DNA from: Agathobaculum ammoniilyticum | GTDB taxonomy: Bacteria > Bacillota > Clostridia > Oscillospirales > Butyricicoccaceae | Assembly: GCF_025567315.1 (NCBI RefSeq) | Contig: NZ_JAOQJE010000007.1 | Coordinates: 62,001-126,000, forward strand | DNA: 64,000 bases | Reading direction: 5' to 3' | Shown here: positions 1 to 7,173 of the stretch, in pieces | How positions within the stretch are numbered: the first letter of the stretch is position 1 | Layout of the letters: each line of letters begins with the position of its first letter | Notes under the pieces: model-generated | The model's input: only the letters and a program-made list of their open reading frames with translations | Database searches by the model: none | Told to the model about the DNA's origin: nothing | Translations under genes and position numbers: made by a program

Positions 1-1413
1 GGCTCCACGATGGAGGAGACAGCGGTGATTCAGGACCGCATTGTGGCGATCGCGGAAAAAACCATACCGGAAATGGAGCAGGTATACTACAGCACGGGCA
101 GCTCGGCCTCGGTCATGTCGAGCGCGTCCGGCTCGAGCGTCACGATTTCGCTGGTCGATCTGGAGGATCGCGACCGCTCATCCACTGAGGTCGCCAACCA
201 GCTTCGCCGCGACCTGGCGGATATCGCGGGCTGCGAGATCACTGTCTCGGCCAGCAGCACGTCGATGGGCGAAGGTTCGGATATCAGCGTTCAGCTTTCC
301 GGCAAGGATTATGACCAGCTCGCGGAAGTGGCTGACGACCTGGTGCAGGAAATCAGCGCGCTGCCGGACGCGATCAATGTCGAGTCCTCTTCCGGCGACG
401 AGGTGCCGCGTGTGGCGGTCAAGGTCAACCGCGAGAACGCATCCCGCTTTGGCTTGACCGCGGCCACGATCGGCACGCTGGTGCGCGGTGAGTTGACCGG
501 TTCGACCGCGACCACGCTGCGTATGGGCGGCGAGGAATACGATGTGACCATTTCGGGCGACGAGACGCTCTCACAGGATATCGACGCGCTCAAGTCGCTG
601 CAGCTTCCGGCCGCGACCGGCGGCACGGTGCCGCTCTCCATGGTAGCGGACGTCTACACCGAGCTGTCACCGCAGTCGATCACCCGTATCGATCAGGATG
701 AAACGGTCACGATCACGGGTGAAAGCGAATCGGGCGACAGCGTCGGTATCATGCAAAAGGTCAATGAGATCGTAGCGGGCTACCAGTTCCCAGAAGGGGT
801 ACAGATTGAGGACGGGGATACATCGGCCTCCAGCATCGCGGAAACGACAGGAGCCCTGTTGACCGCGCTGGCGGTCGCCATCCTGCTGGTGTATTTCATC
901 CTGGCAAGCCAGTTCAATTCGTTCGCCCTGCCGGTGGCGATCATGCTGATCCTGCCGATCGGCCTGCTCGGTTCGCTGATGCTGCTGTGGCCGACGGGCA
1001 ACAAGGTGTCCATGGTAGCGATCCTGGCGGTTATTATCCTGGCCGGTACGGTGGTCAACTCCTCGATCGTGCTGGTCGACTATATCCTGCAGCGGCGGGA
1101 GCGCGGCGAGGATAAGAACACCGCGATCCTGAACGCCTGCCCGCGCCGCGTGCGTCCGGTGCTGATGACCGCGCTGACCACGATCCTCGGCCTGGTGCCG
1201 ATGGTGTTTGCGGGCGGCGAAGGCTCGGAGATGATGGCGCCGATGGGTGTGGTAATGATGACCGGCATGGTCATTTCCACCGTCGCGACCCTGTTCATCA
1301 CGCCGGTATACTATTCGTTGACGGACAGCGTGGTTGAGCGGATCAAAAAATGGGTGAACCGGCCGAAAAAAGAGCATGGCTGGCGGAAGAAATGGAAAAA
1401 AGGCGAGGAATGA
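1..1413 (+). CDS. RND-family efflux transporter permease, C-terminal part (5' end outside window)
   Basis: The reading frame is open from base 1, so the start lies upstream and about 470 residues are visible. An RND pump exports drugs or lipophilic compounds from the membrane using proton motive force. The visible part is a periplasmic-type porter region followed by a cluster of about five membrane segments (from about residue 285). That cluster includes the RND signature around GTVVNSSIVLVDY and a following basic loop before PRRVRPVLMTALTTILG. The C-terminus is short and Lys-rich. No membrane-fusion partner is visible because upstream sequence is missing. The family call is firm; the substrate is unknown. 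Confidence 0.93.
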   Translation, partial: GSTMEETAVIQDRIVAIAEKTIPEMEQVYYSTGSSASVMSSASGSSVTISLVDLEDRDRSSTEVANQLRRDLADIAGCEITVSASSTSMGEGSDISVQLSGKDYDQLAEVADDLVQEISALPDAINVESSSGDEVPRVAVKVNRENASRFGLTAATIGTLVRGELTGSTATTLRMGGEEYDVTISGDETLSQDIDALKSLQLPAATGGTVPLSMVADVYTELSPQSITRIDQDETVTITGESESGDSVGIMQKVNEIVAGYQFPEGVQIEDGDTSASSIAETTGALLTALAVAILLVYFILASQFNSFALPVAIMLILPIGLLGSLMLLWPTGNKVSMVAILAVIILAGTVVNSSIVLVDYILQRRERGEDKNTAILNACPRRVRPVLMTALTTILGLVPMVFAGGEGSEMMAPMGVVMMTGMVISTVATLFITPVYYSLTDSVVERIKKWVNRPKKEHGWRKKWKKGEE

Positions 1414-1506
1414 CCGCGTTTGCCGGATAACTGGCCATTGCTTTTTTCGCGTGGATACGGTATCATAATAAAACGTATGGAAACAGCGAAAAAGGAGGCG
1501 GGCAAG

Positions 1507-2196
1507 GTGAAACGATCGATCGCGGTTACCGCACTTTGCGTATTAGTGCTGTCCGGCTGCGCCGGACAGACTGATACGGTGGGGCCGGCGGCGGAGGAGG
1601 CCGGTAAGGTCAATCCCCAGATGCAGGCCCTGGAGCAGGCGGAGCAGGCCGGCCTGCTGGACGGAGACGCCGTGAGCGGCGAGACGCTGTCCGAGGAAGA
1701 GGTGCTTCGCCAGATGGGTGAACTGTTTGATACGGCGCGCTATATGGCCGCTGCGACCGGTGAAACCCTTTCGGTCGGTGCCGAGGCCGGACGGACGCAT
1801 GAATACCTGGTGGTGGAGGTCAGAGATGAGATGGGCGAGTCGGTCGGAAAGCTCGCGGTCGACCGTGAAACTGGAGAGACGTACCATTACCTGGGGGACG
1901 GTGTGCTCGATGATTACGCCACTTTCCCGCTGTATGATCCGGCGGCGGTGCATACATACGGCTGGGCGGGCTCCTATGCGGGGCCTGCTTCGGTCGGGCT
2001 GGAGATCGTGCAGGAGGAGGAAGGCCGGCTGACCTACTGCTTTTCAGACGGCACCGAGGGCGTCGCCGATATAACGGGCGAGACCGCCAAATCCGCGGAC
2101 GGGGAGATCAATTTCCTGCTTGCGGAGAATATCGTGACCGTTGCGGGCGGCGGGCTGACAGGCAACTACACGGCCCAGCCTGCGGTAACGGAATAA
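1507..2196 (+). CDS. Putative lipoprotein of unknown function
   Basis: This 229-residue protein starts with a basic n-region, a hydrophobic stretch and a lipobox (LSGC), so it should be lipidated at that Cys and anchored outside the membrane. I chose the GTG at 1507 because a strong AAAGGAGG lies at 1491-1498. An in-frame ATG at 1477 and the longer frame from 1420 would place residues ahead of the signal peptide. The mature part is acidic and has no domain I recognise. It follows the RND gene by 93 bases and may be cotranscribed with it. It ends inside a perfect terminator hairpin. Confidence 0.8.
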   Translation: MKRSIAVTALCVLVLSGCAGQTDTVGPAAEEAGKVNPQMQALEQAEQAGLLDGDAVSGETLSEEEVLRQMGELFDTARYMAAATGETLSVGAEAGRTHEYLVVEVRDEMGESVGKLAVDRETGETYHYLGDGVLDDYATFPLYDPAAVHTYGWAGSYAGPASVGLEIVQEEEGRLTYCFSDGTEGVADITGETAKSADGEINFLLAENIVTVAGGGLTGNYTAQPAVTE

Positions 2197-2241
2197 CAGA
2201 AAAGCCGCGGGACGACCGTCCCGCGGCTTTTCTGTTATTCC
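2190..2241. terminator. Bidirectional terminator shared by convergent genes
   Basis: A perfect 24-bp stem with a 4-nt loop. It contains the TAA stop of the + strand lipoprotein gene in its left arm and the stop of spoIIQ (- strand) in its right arm. A/T-rich flanks give a T-run for both directions. Confidence 0.9.
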
Positions 2242-2957
2242 GTGCCGCTTTCTCCCAGCAGCTCGAGTACGTCAATCGCCGTGCCGGCGCGGGACGCCTC
2301 CACATGGACGTGGGGGTCGAGCGCCGCTTCCGCGTCGATGCTTTCCGCGCATGCGCCGAGCGCCTCGCCCGCCGTGACCGCTTGGCCGTCAACGACGCGC
2401 ACGTCGGTCAGGCCGCGGTAGGTGGTGATCAGATCCGCGTCGTGCGAAAGCGTGACGCAGGTGCCGTACAGCCCGTCCTCAAAGACCTCCTGCACGGTGC
2501 CGTCGGTCAGGGCCAGCACGGTTTCGCCGGCCTCCGCGCCAAAGTCCGTGCCGGAATGGACGCGCCAGTCGCCGAACGTGGGCTGGAACAGCAGCTCGTC
2601 GCCAGAGAACGGCGTAATGACGGCGCCCGAGGTCGGCCGCACATAGACCGGCGCGGACACGGTGACTGCAGGCTCGGCCGGAGCCGGCTCCGGTTCGGCC
2701 GGCGCGTCCACCGGCTCGGTCGCCTCGTCCGCAGGCGCTTCCTCCGACATGACCGGCGTATCGTCGGACAGGTCGGGGAGGGCTTCTGTCGGAGAGATGA
2801 TCGGCGTGCTTGGCGCCGAGGCTGCCTGCTCCGGTGCGGTGGAGTCCGACCAGAGCACCCATGCGGATACGGCAATGATCAGGCCGCACACGGTCAGGAT
2901 GGTGTAAAAGCCGCGCGTAGAAAGGGCAGCGGTGTGTTTGGAATTATATTGTTTCAT
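2235..2957 (-). CDS. spoIIQ: SpoIIQ-like M23 (LytM) metallopeptidase-domain sporulation protein
   Basis: A 240-residue protein with one N-terminal membrane anchor (about 16-36), a long Pro/Glu/Ala linker (45-103) and a C-terminal M23 domain. In sporulation SpoIIQ sits in the forespore membrane and binds mother-cell SpoIIIAH across the intermembrane space. Both zinc-binding motifs look intact: HxxxD at H134-D138 and HxH at H216-H218, unlike Bacillus subtilis SpoIIQ, which lacks a catalytic His. It lies directly downstream of spoIID in the same orientation with about 105 bases between, the order known from Bacillus. The assignment rests on architecture plus neighbourhood; a generic M23 peptidase is the alternative. 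Confidence 0.82.
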   Translation of the reverse strand: MKQYNSKHTAALSTRGFYTILTVCGLIIAVSAWVLWSDSTAPEQAASAPSTPIISPTEALPDLSDDTPVMSEEAPADEATEPVDAPAEPEPAPAEPAVTVSAPVYVRPTSGAVITPFSGDELLFQPTFGDWRVHSGTDFGAEAGETVLALTDGTVQEVFEDGLYGTCVTLSHDADLITTYRGLTDVRVVDGQAVTAGEALGACAESIDAEAALDPHVHVEASRAGTAIDVLELLGESGTE

Positions 2958-3062
2958 ATCCCTTTACCTCCGTTGACCCAAGTATGGCCGTGGAGATAAA
3001 AAAATATACAAAAAATTTGATTTATCTGCGAGATGCACCGCTCCGGCGCGCCCTGGGAAGAG

Positions 3063-4046
3063 TCATATCCGCGTCAGGACCGTATCCTGGTAATAGTTGG
3101 ACAGGATATCCTGGTACGTCGCGCCCTGCTCCGCGAGGTATTTCGCACCGTATTGGGAAAGGCCCACGCCGTGTCCATAGCCGATCGTGTGGAAGGTGAT
3201 GCTGTCCTCGGTGGTGGTGATGGTGAAATTGGTGGAGTTCAGGCCGAACAGCTCGCGCACCGCCGTGCCTTCTACCGTCAGGCCGCCGAGCTTTACCGTG
3301 ATGACGCCGCCCGCGTCTGACCGGACGGAGGCCTTGAACCAGGTGTCCGGCGCGCCGGACACCTCGGCGGAAGGAAAGCTTTCCTGAACAGTTTGACGGA
3401 AATCCTCCGCCGGTACGGTGACGGACGACTCGTATTCACTGCAGGCCGAGCCGCCGGGGCTGACCTCGCTCTGTAGGTAGGGGATATCCTCGCCCCAGAC
3501 GTCGGCTGCCGCTTCGGTGCGCGGCCCGCTGACACAGTGGAAGACGGCGGCGATCGGCGCCCCGTCGTAGGTGAGGATCTCCCCCTCGGTATCCCGAACC
3601 GCCTGCCGCACGCGGGACAGGTCGCTGCCGGCGGCGGTTTCCACCGCAACGTCGCGGTAGGCTGCACAGTGGTGATAATCGTCGCAAAGGTCGGCGTCCG
3701 GATGGACGTCGGGCCGGCCGCGGGAGAGCTTATAGACCGCGTAGGTGCGCGCCGCGACCGCCTGCGCGCGGATTGCCTCGAGCGGGAAATCGTTGGATAT
3801 CTCCGCGGCGACAACGCCCTCCACATAGGTTTCCAGCGGGAGCGCGGTCGGAGTCCCGTCGATTTCCACCGTGACGGTTGAATAATCTGCCGCTCCGGCG
3901 TCCGCGGCCGCGTCCACCGGCGCGGCGTCGGGGATCAAGAGCGTCTCCGGCGCCTGCCCGTCCGCAATCCCGCCAAACGACCATACCATAGGCAGCAGGT
4001 ACAGGACGGAAACCAGGCCGCAGCCGGCCAGTAACAGCTTGCGCAT
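3063..4046 (-). CDS. spoIID: Stage II sporulation protein D (peptidoglycan lytic transglycosylase)
   Basis: SpoIID degrades septal peptidoglycan during engulfment together with SpoIIM and SpoIIP. The 327-residue product has an N-terminal signal anchor (about 4-24) and a SpoIID/LytB domain. This includes the ETYVEGVVAAEI block, an AVAARTYA block and the C-terminal GYGHGVGLSQYGA signature at about 289-301. The start has an AAAGGAGG ribosome-binding site about 7 bases upstream. It is followed by spoIIQ, consistent with a sporulation operon read from a mother-cell promoter. Confidence 0.95.
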   Translation of the reverse strand: MRKLLLAGCGLVSVLYLLPMVWSFGGIADGQAPETLLIPDAAPVDAAADAGAADYSTVTVEIDGTPTALPLETYVEGVVAAEISNDFPLEAIRAQAVAARTYAVYKLSRGRPDVHPDADLCDDYHHCAAYRDVAVETAAGSDLSRVRQAVRDTEGEILTYDGAPIAAVFHCVSGPRTEAAADVWGEDIPYLQSEVSPGGSACSEYESSVTVPAEDFRQTVQESFPSAEVSGAPDTWFKASVRSDAGGVITVKLGGLTVEGTAVRELFGLNSTNFTITTTEDSITFHTIGYGHGVGLSQYGAKYLAEQGATYQDILSNYYQDTVLTRI

Positions 4047-4069
4047 GTCCGACGCCTCCTTTCTCTGGA

Positions 4070-4099
4070 ACTATATGCAAAGCAATTAATTGATAGAAC
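4070..4099 (-). promoter_or_regulatory. Possible sigma-E-type promoter for spoIID
   Basis: On the - strand CATATAGT (complement of 4070-4077) resembles the sigma-E -10 element CATACAnT. GTTCTATC (complement of 4092-4099) lies 14 bases upstream, but its match to the -35 consensus is weak. Spacing fits mother-cell expression of spoIID; this is inference. Confidence 0.35.
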
Positions 4100-4117
4100 A
4101 CCAAATATAGGTTGTTG

Positions 4118-4146
4118 TTGACAGAACTTCCAATATGTAGTATTAT
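4118..4146 (+). promoter_or_regulatory. Sigma-A promoter of the SOS-box small-gene pair
   Basis: TTGACA at 4118-4123 and TATTAT at 4141-4146 with a 17-base spacer, close to the vegetative consensus. The predicted start point is about 4153, just before the LexA-type box. Confidence 0.75.
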
Positions 4147-4161
4147 TTGAACCATAGAATA

Positions 4162-4175
4162 CGAACAAATGTTCG
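4162..4175. promoter_or_regulatory. LexA (DinR/Cheo) SOS operator
   Basis: CGAACAAATGTTCG contains the perfect dyad GAAC-N4-GTTC and matches the Firmicute LexA consensus CGAACRNRYGTTYC except at the last base. It begins about 9 bases after the predicted start point of the promoter at 4118-4146 and 20 bases before the next start codon, a good place for repression. Confidence 0.75.
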
Positions 4176-4194
4176 ATTTAATGGGAGGGCTGTT

Positions 4195-4431
4195 ATGACG
4201 CTTCACGAGATGGCGCGGGAATACAGGTCGAATACCGCGCTGCTGGAGCTGCGTCTGCGCCAGCTTCAGGTGGCACAGCGGCGCGCGCGCCAGAAAGAGG
4301 TCAAATACCGGTTAAAGCAGCGTATCGGCTGTCTGCGCGTGCTGATCAACGAGAGCCGCAAGACAGCGTTCGTGCTGGAGCATTATTATCAAAAAGGAGG
4401 CAGGCAGAATGAGGACAAGCGGGCTGTTTGA
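4195..4431 (+). CDS. Small basic helical protein, SOS-box controlled, unknown function
   Basis: A 78-residue, very Arg/Lys/Gln-rich protein predicted to be almost entirely helical, possibly a coiled coil (residues 5-60). I start at ATG 4195, which has GGGAGG at 4183-4188. Starting earlier at 4147 would place the codon upstream of the predicted transcript start. The 3' end overlaps the next gene by 23 bases, so the two are translationally coupled. No known family recognised. The LexA box just upstream suggests induction by DNA damage. Confidence 0.65.
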   Translation: MTLHEMAREYRSNTALLELRLRQLQVAQRRARQKEVKYRLKQRIGCLRVLINESRKTAFVLEHYYQKGGRQNEDKRAV

Positions 4432-4726
4432 ACGCGAGGCCGACCGCGCGGCATACGAGGACTATATCGCCGCGCTGGCCGGGGACGACAGCGCGTTCCG
4501 CGCGGCGTTTCGGGAGGCGTTTTTCCGCGCCCTGAAGGAGCAACTGACCGGCAGACAGTATGAGGTGCTGTGGCTCAACGAGGTGGAAGGGCTTTCTGGA
4601 AAGGAGATCGCGTACAAACTGGGTATCAGCCAGTCGGCGGTGTCTCGGCACCTGACGCGCGGAAAGACGCGGCTGCGGCGGCTGCTGGCATATAACCTGG
4701 AGCTGCGCAATCAGAGCTTCTCTTAG
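4409..4726 (+). CDS. Sigma-70 region-4-like DNA-binding protein
   Basis: A 105-residue protein. The C-terminal half (about 48-95: LTGRQYEVLWLNEVEGLSGKE continuing through EIAYKLGISQSAVSRHL) is a sigma-70 region 4 helix-turn-helix. The N-terminal 45 residues are acidic and do not look like region 2, so it may be an incomplete sigma factor, a sigma cofactor or a HTH regulator. It overlaps the upstream 78-residue gene and should share its LexA-controlled promoter. SOS-induced sigma-like factors such as UviA of Clostridium perfringens provide a precedent. No obvious target operon is adjacent. Confidence 0.75.
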   Translation: MRTSGLFEREADRAAYEDYIAALAGDDSAFRAAFREAFFRALKEQLTGRQYEVLWLNEVEGLSGKEIAYKLGISQSAVSRHLTRGKTRLRRLLAYNLELRNQSFS

Positions 4727-4742
4727 GCTGTGCGAAAAGGGA

Positions 4743-4772
4743 TTGACAAATACCGAGAGGAGGATATATAAT
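4743..4772 (+). promoter_or_regulatory. Sigma-A promoter for the S41-like secreted protein
   Basis: TTGACA at 4743-4748 and TATAAT at 4767-4772, spacer 18. Both hexamers match the consensus exactly. AAAGGAG at 4792-4798 precedes ATG 4808. Confidence 0.8.
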
Positions 4773-4807
4773 TGTGCTATTAAAATAATACAAAGGAGCG
4801 GTGAAGC

Positions 4808-6535
4808 ATGAACATGAAACGTTGGCTGGCAGGTTGCCTGGGCGCGGTGGTCATACTGGGCTGCCTGCCCCCTGCGGGCGCGGCAGACGACGCGGCGCAG
4901 CGGCGGCAGGAGGATCTGGACTGCTTGGTGGAGACGCTGACCACAAAGCATCCGGATTTTTACGCCAATACGACCGAACAGGCGGTCGCGGACAAAAAGG
5001 CGGAGATCGAAGCAGAGCTGGATACCGCGTCCGATCTCGATTTTGCGATCGGGCTTGCCGAACTGGCGGCGCTGGCGCATGATTCGCATACGATGCTGTC
5101 GGTCGGCAGCGCGCTTTCAGACCAGCTCAGGCAACTCGGCATGGTGCCGAAATGGTACGACGGCCGCTGGACGCTGACCGGCGGCGTGACCGACTGCCGG
5201 GCGTATATCGGGCAGGAAATCACGTCGATCAACGGCATGCCAATCGATGAGGTGACCGAGCGTCTTTCGCCCATGATAAGCTACGACAACGCGGTCGAGC
5301 AGCGCATACGGGTAGGGCAACTGCTTTATGTGGCCGATGTATTGGAACATTACGGTGTCATTGACGCGGATTCCGATATGGTTACGGTCGGCGTGCGGGA
5401 TGCGGAGGGAAAAGAAACCGTGCTGCACATCCCCTGCATGACGCAGGCCGAAGCGACGGCGGCGCTGAAAGCAGGGGAATGGATCACCCGCGACATGCTG
5501 CGGAAGGACGTGCCTGTGACCGAGCCGGACCGGAGCGTTTACTACAAGCTGCTCGACCTGGGCGGTGGCACGCTGTATATGCAGTATAATAAATGCTTTG
5601 AGGATCCGAACCTGCCGATGGAGCAGTTTGCCGCCGAGGTCGAAGGAAAGCTCGCCTCCGGCAAATACACAAAGTTCATCATCGACCTGCGCAGCAACGG
5701 CGGCGGGTCGGACGGCGTGCTGTACCCGATCACCTATCTGGCACAGCAATTCCTGGCCAAGGGGAACGCTGTGTACGCGCTCGCGGGAGAGAATACTTTC
5801 TCCTCCGCGCTGATTAATACGGTGCAGCTCAAGGATATCGGCGCTGCTGTGGTCGGTACGCCGACCGGCGGCAGCGTGGATCATTTCGGTGCCGTGACCG
5901 CGTTCGAGCTGCCCAACTCCAAGTTCCGCGGCCAGTATTCCAACAAATTCATCGATCTGGGCAGCTATTATGAGGCGGCCAAGCCCTACGGCGTAGAAAG
6001 TCTCCCGCCCGATATCACGGTCGGACAGACCTTCTCGGATTACCTCAACGGCATAGATACCGCGGTGCAGTATATTCTGACGCATGACGCGGTGAAGCCG
6101 GAGCTGCGCAAGCCCGCCGTGGTTTCCGGCGCGAAAATAGAGGTGAACGGCACGCCGGTCGCGGCTGCGGCGTATGAGATCGAGGGCAGCAACTATTTCA
6201 AGCTGCGCGACCTGGCGATGGCCTTTGCGGGGACGAATACAGCGTTCAGCGTATCCTGGGACGGGGAAGCGAACCAGGTGACGATCGACGCGGGCGTTTA
6301 TACGCCGGTCGGCGGCGAGCTGGAGCCGCTCAGTGGCGGCGGGCAGACCGCGACCCGCGCCACCGCGGAGGTGTATCTGCAGGATATGGGGATGCCGCTG
6401 GTCGGCAAGGCGTATGAGATCGACGGCAATCACTATTTCAAGCTACGCGACCTGTGCTTCATGCTGGGCGTGCGCGTGGAATGGGACGACGCCGCGCAGA
6501 CCATCCGCATCGATACAACGAAGCCGTATATTTGA
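4808..6535 (+). CDS. Secreted S41 (tail-specific) peptidase-like protein with two copper-amine-oxidase-like repeats
   Basis: A 575-residue exported protein with a signal peptide ending near AGA (about residue 26). The middle resembles the S41/C-terminal-processing protease fold, with FIIDLRSNGGG (about 295-305) and the nucleophile region NTFSSAL, where a Ser is the likely catalytic residue. The C-terminal 150 residues hold two repeats built around YEIEGSNYFKLRDLA and YEIDGNHYFKLRDLC. This is the stalk domain used by many Clostridia for cell-surface attachment. It has its own strong promoter and a perfect terminator. Proteolytic activity is inferred from the family only. Confidence 0.8.
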   Translation: MNMKRWLAGCLGAVVILGCLPPAGAADDAAQRRQEDLDCLVETLTTKHPDFYANTTEQAVADKKAEIEAELDTASDLDFAIGLAELAALAHDSHTMLSVGSALSDQLRQLGMVPKWYDGRWTLTGGVTDCRAYIGQEITSINGMPIDEVTERLSPMISYDNAVEQRIRVGQLLYVADVLEHYGVIDADSDMVTVGVRDAEGKETVLHIPCMTQAEATAALKAGEWITRDMLRKDVPVTEPDRSVYYKLLDLGGGTLYMQYNKCFEDPNLPMEQFAAEVEGKLASGKYTKFIIDLRSNGGGSDGVLYPITYLAQQFLAKGNAVYALAGENTFSSALINTVQLKDIGAAVVGTPTGGSVDHFGAVTAFELPNSKFRGQYSNKFIDLGSYYEAAKPYGVESLPPDITVGQTFSDYLNGIDTAVQYILTHDAVKPELRKPAVVSGAKIEVNGTPVAAAAYEIEGSNYFKLRDLAMAFAGTNTAFSVSWDGEANQVTIDAGVYTPVGGELEPLSGGGQTATRATAEVYLQDMGMPLVGKAYEIDGNHYFKLRDLCFMLGVRVEWDDAAQTIRIDTTKPYI

Positions 6536-6548
6536 AAAAGAAAGCAAT

Positions 6549-6586
6549 AAAAATGATCCCCCAGACGAGTCTGGGGGATCATTTTT
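6549..6586. terminator. Bidirectional terminator
   Basis: A 17-bp perfect stem with loop CGAG (6566-6569), A5 on the left and T5 on the right. It serves the S41-like gene and, from the other strand, the small gene whose stop codon (6579-6581) lies in the stem. Confidence 0.9.
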
Positions 6587-6746
6587 CGTCTTCCATCGGG
6601 ATACGGTCGACCAGAAGCAGCTCTCCGCCGGCGGCGCGCCAGCCCGCAAGGAAAGCCTGCTCCGCCAGGGCGCGGCTGGCGTCGCTGTCCGCAGCGGCGC
6701 CGGATTCCCTGAGGAAGCGCTGCAGGGCCTGTTCGTAAAAAGACAT
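6579..6746 (-). CDS. Small hypothetical protein divergent from an XRE repressor
   Basis: Encodes 55 residues from the ATG at 6746, which has GAGGTGG a few bases upstream; a longer frame starts at 6767. The product is mostly helical with an acidic end and resembles nothing I know. Its promoter lies between two copies of a 19-bp operator shared with the divergent XRE gene, so the two genes probably form a small regulatory or toxin-antitoxin-like module. Confidence 0.6.
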   Translation of the reverse strand: MSFYEQALQRFLRESGAAADSDASRALAEQAFLAGWRAAGGELLLVDRIPMEDEK

Positions 6747-6761
6747 CGTGCCACCTCTATT

Positions 6762-6780
6762 TGACATTTACTGAATGTCA
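6762..6780. promoter_or_regulatory. XRE operator O1
   Basis: TGACATTTACTGAATGTCA, a 7-bp inverted repeat (TGACATT/AATGTCA). It covers the predicted start point of the leftward small gene and is nearly identical to the copy at 6815-6833. Confidence 0.75.
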
Positions 6781-6791
6781 TTGTTGCTTGC

Positions 6792-6820
6792 AGTATAGCA
6801 CATAATAAGGCTGATGACAA
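6792..6820 (-). promoter_or_regulatory. Promoter of the leftward small gene
   Basis: On the - strand TTGTCA (complement of 6815-6820) and TATACT (complement of 6792-6797) are 17 bases apart. The -35 lies inside operator O2 and the transcript start falls at O1, so both operator copies are placed to repress it. Confidence 0.7.
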
Positions 6821-6833
6821 TTACTAAATGTCA
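6815..6833. promoter_or_regulatory. XRE operator O2
   Basis: TGACAATTACTAAATGTCA, the same 19-bp pattern as O1 with one change in each half. Start-to-start distance to O1 is 53 bp (about five helical turns), so two dimers would bind the same DNA face. It lies just ahead of the XRE ribosome-binding site. Confidence 0.75.
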
Positions 6834-6847
6834 ACAGGAGGAAAAGA

Positions 6848-7099
6848 ATGTACAAGAACCGTTTAGCAGATGGAAGCTGCAATATCTGCGGAAGAAAGGT
6901 CGCGCGGCTGCGTTCTGGCCTTTCTCCGAAAGTGTCCCAGCGCGCGTTGGCCGAACGCATGCAGTTGGAGGGCGTTGATCTGGATAAGAATGCGATACAG
7001 CGGATCGAGTTCGGCAAGCGGTTTGTCACGGATATAGAGCTGCGCGCGCTGGCCGCGATCTTCAAAGTCCCTGCAGAGGAGCTGCTGTCGGAGGAGTGA
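6848..7099 (+). CDS. XRE-family helix-turn-helix repressor
   Basis: An 83-residue one-domain regulator. The HTH runs from about residue 17 to 65, with KVSQRALAERMQLEGVDLDKNAIQRIE as helices 2-3. The N-terminus has a Cys-x2-Cys (CNIC) that could bind metal. RBS AGGAGG is at 6836-6841. Paired 19-bp operators in the divergent promoter region argue for autoregulation. The stop is followed by a short hairpin (7114-7131) that could act as a weak terminator. Confidence 0.85.
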   Translation: MYKNRLADGSCNICGRKVARLRSGLSPKVSQRALAERMQLEGVDLDKNAIQRIEFGKRFVTDIELRALAAIFKVPAEELLSEE

Positions 7100-7113
7100 C
7101 GGCGGGAAGGCCG

Positions 7114-7132
7114 AAACCGCAAAGGCGGTTTT
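7114..7132 (+). terminator. Short hairpin, weak terminator candidate
   Basis: AAACCGC and GCGGTTT form a 7-bp stem with a 4-nt loop followed by only one further T. It sits 14 bases after the XRE stop codon. Confidence 0.4.
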
Positions 7133-7173
7133 GAACAAATTGAAGCAGGGGATTTTTATGCGCTTTGCGCATG

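Noticed and set aside
7158..7172. ATGCGC-TTT-GCGCAT hairpin as terminator of the radical SAM gene
   Set aside because: On the - strand it is followed by A residues instead of T, so it does not form a terminator.
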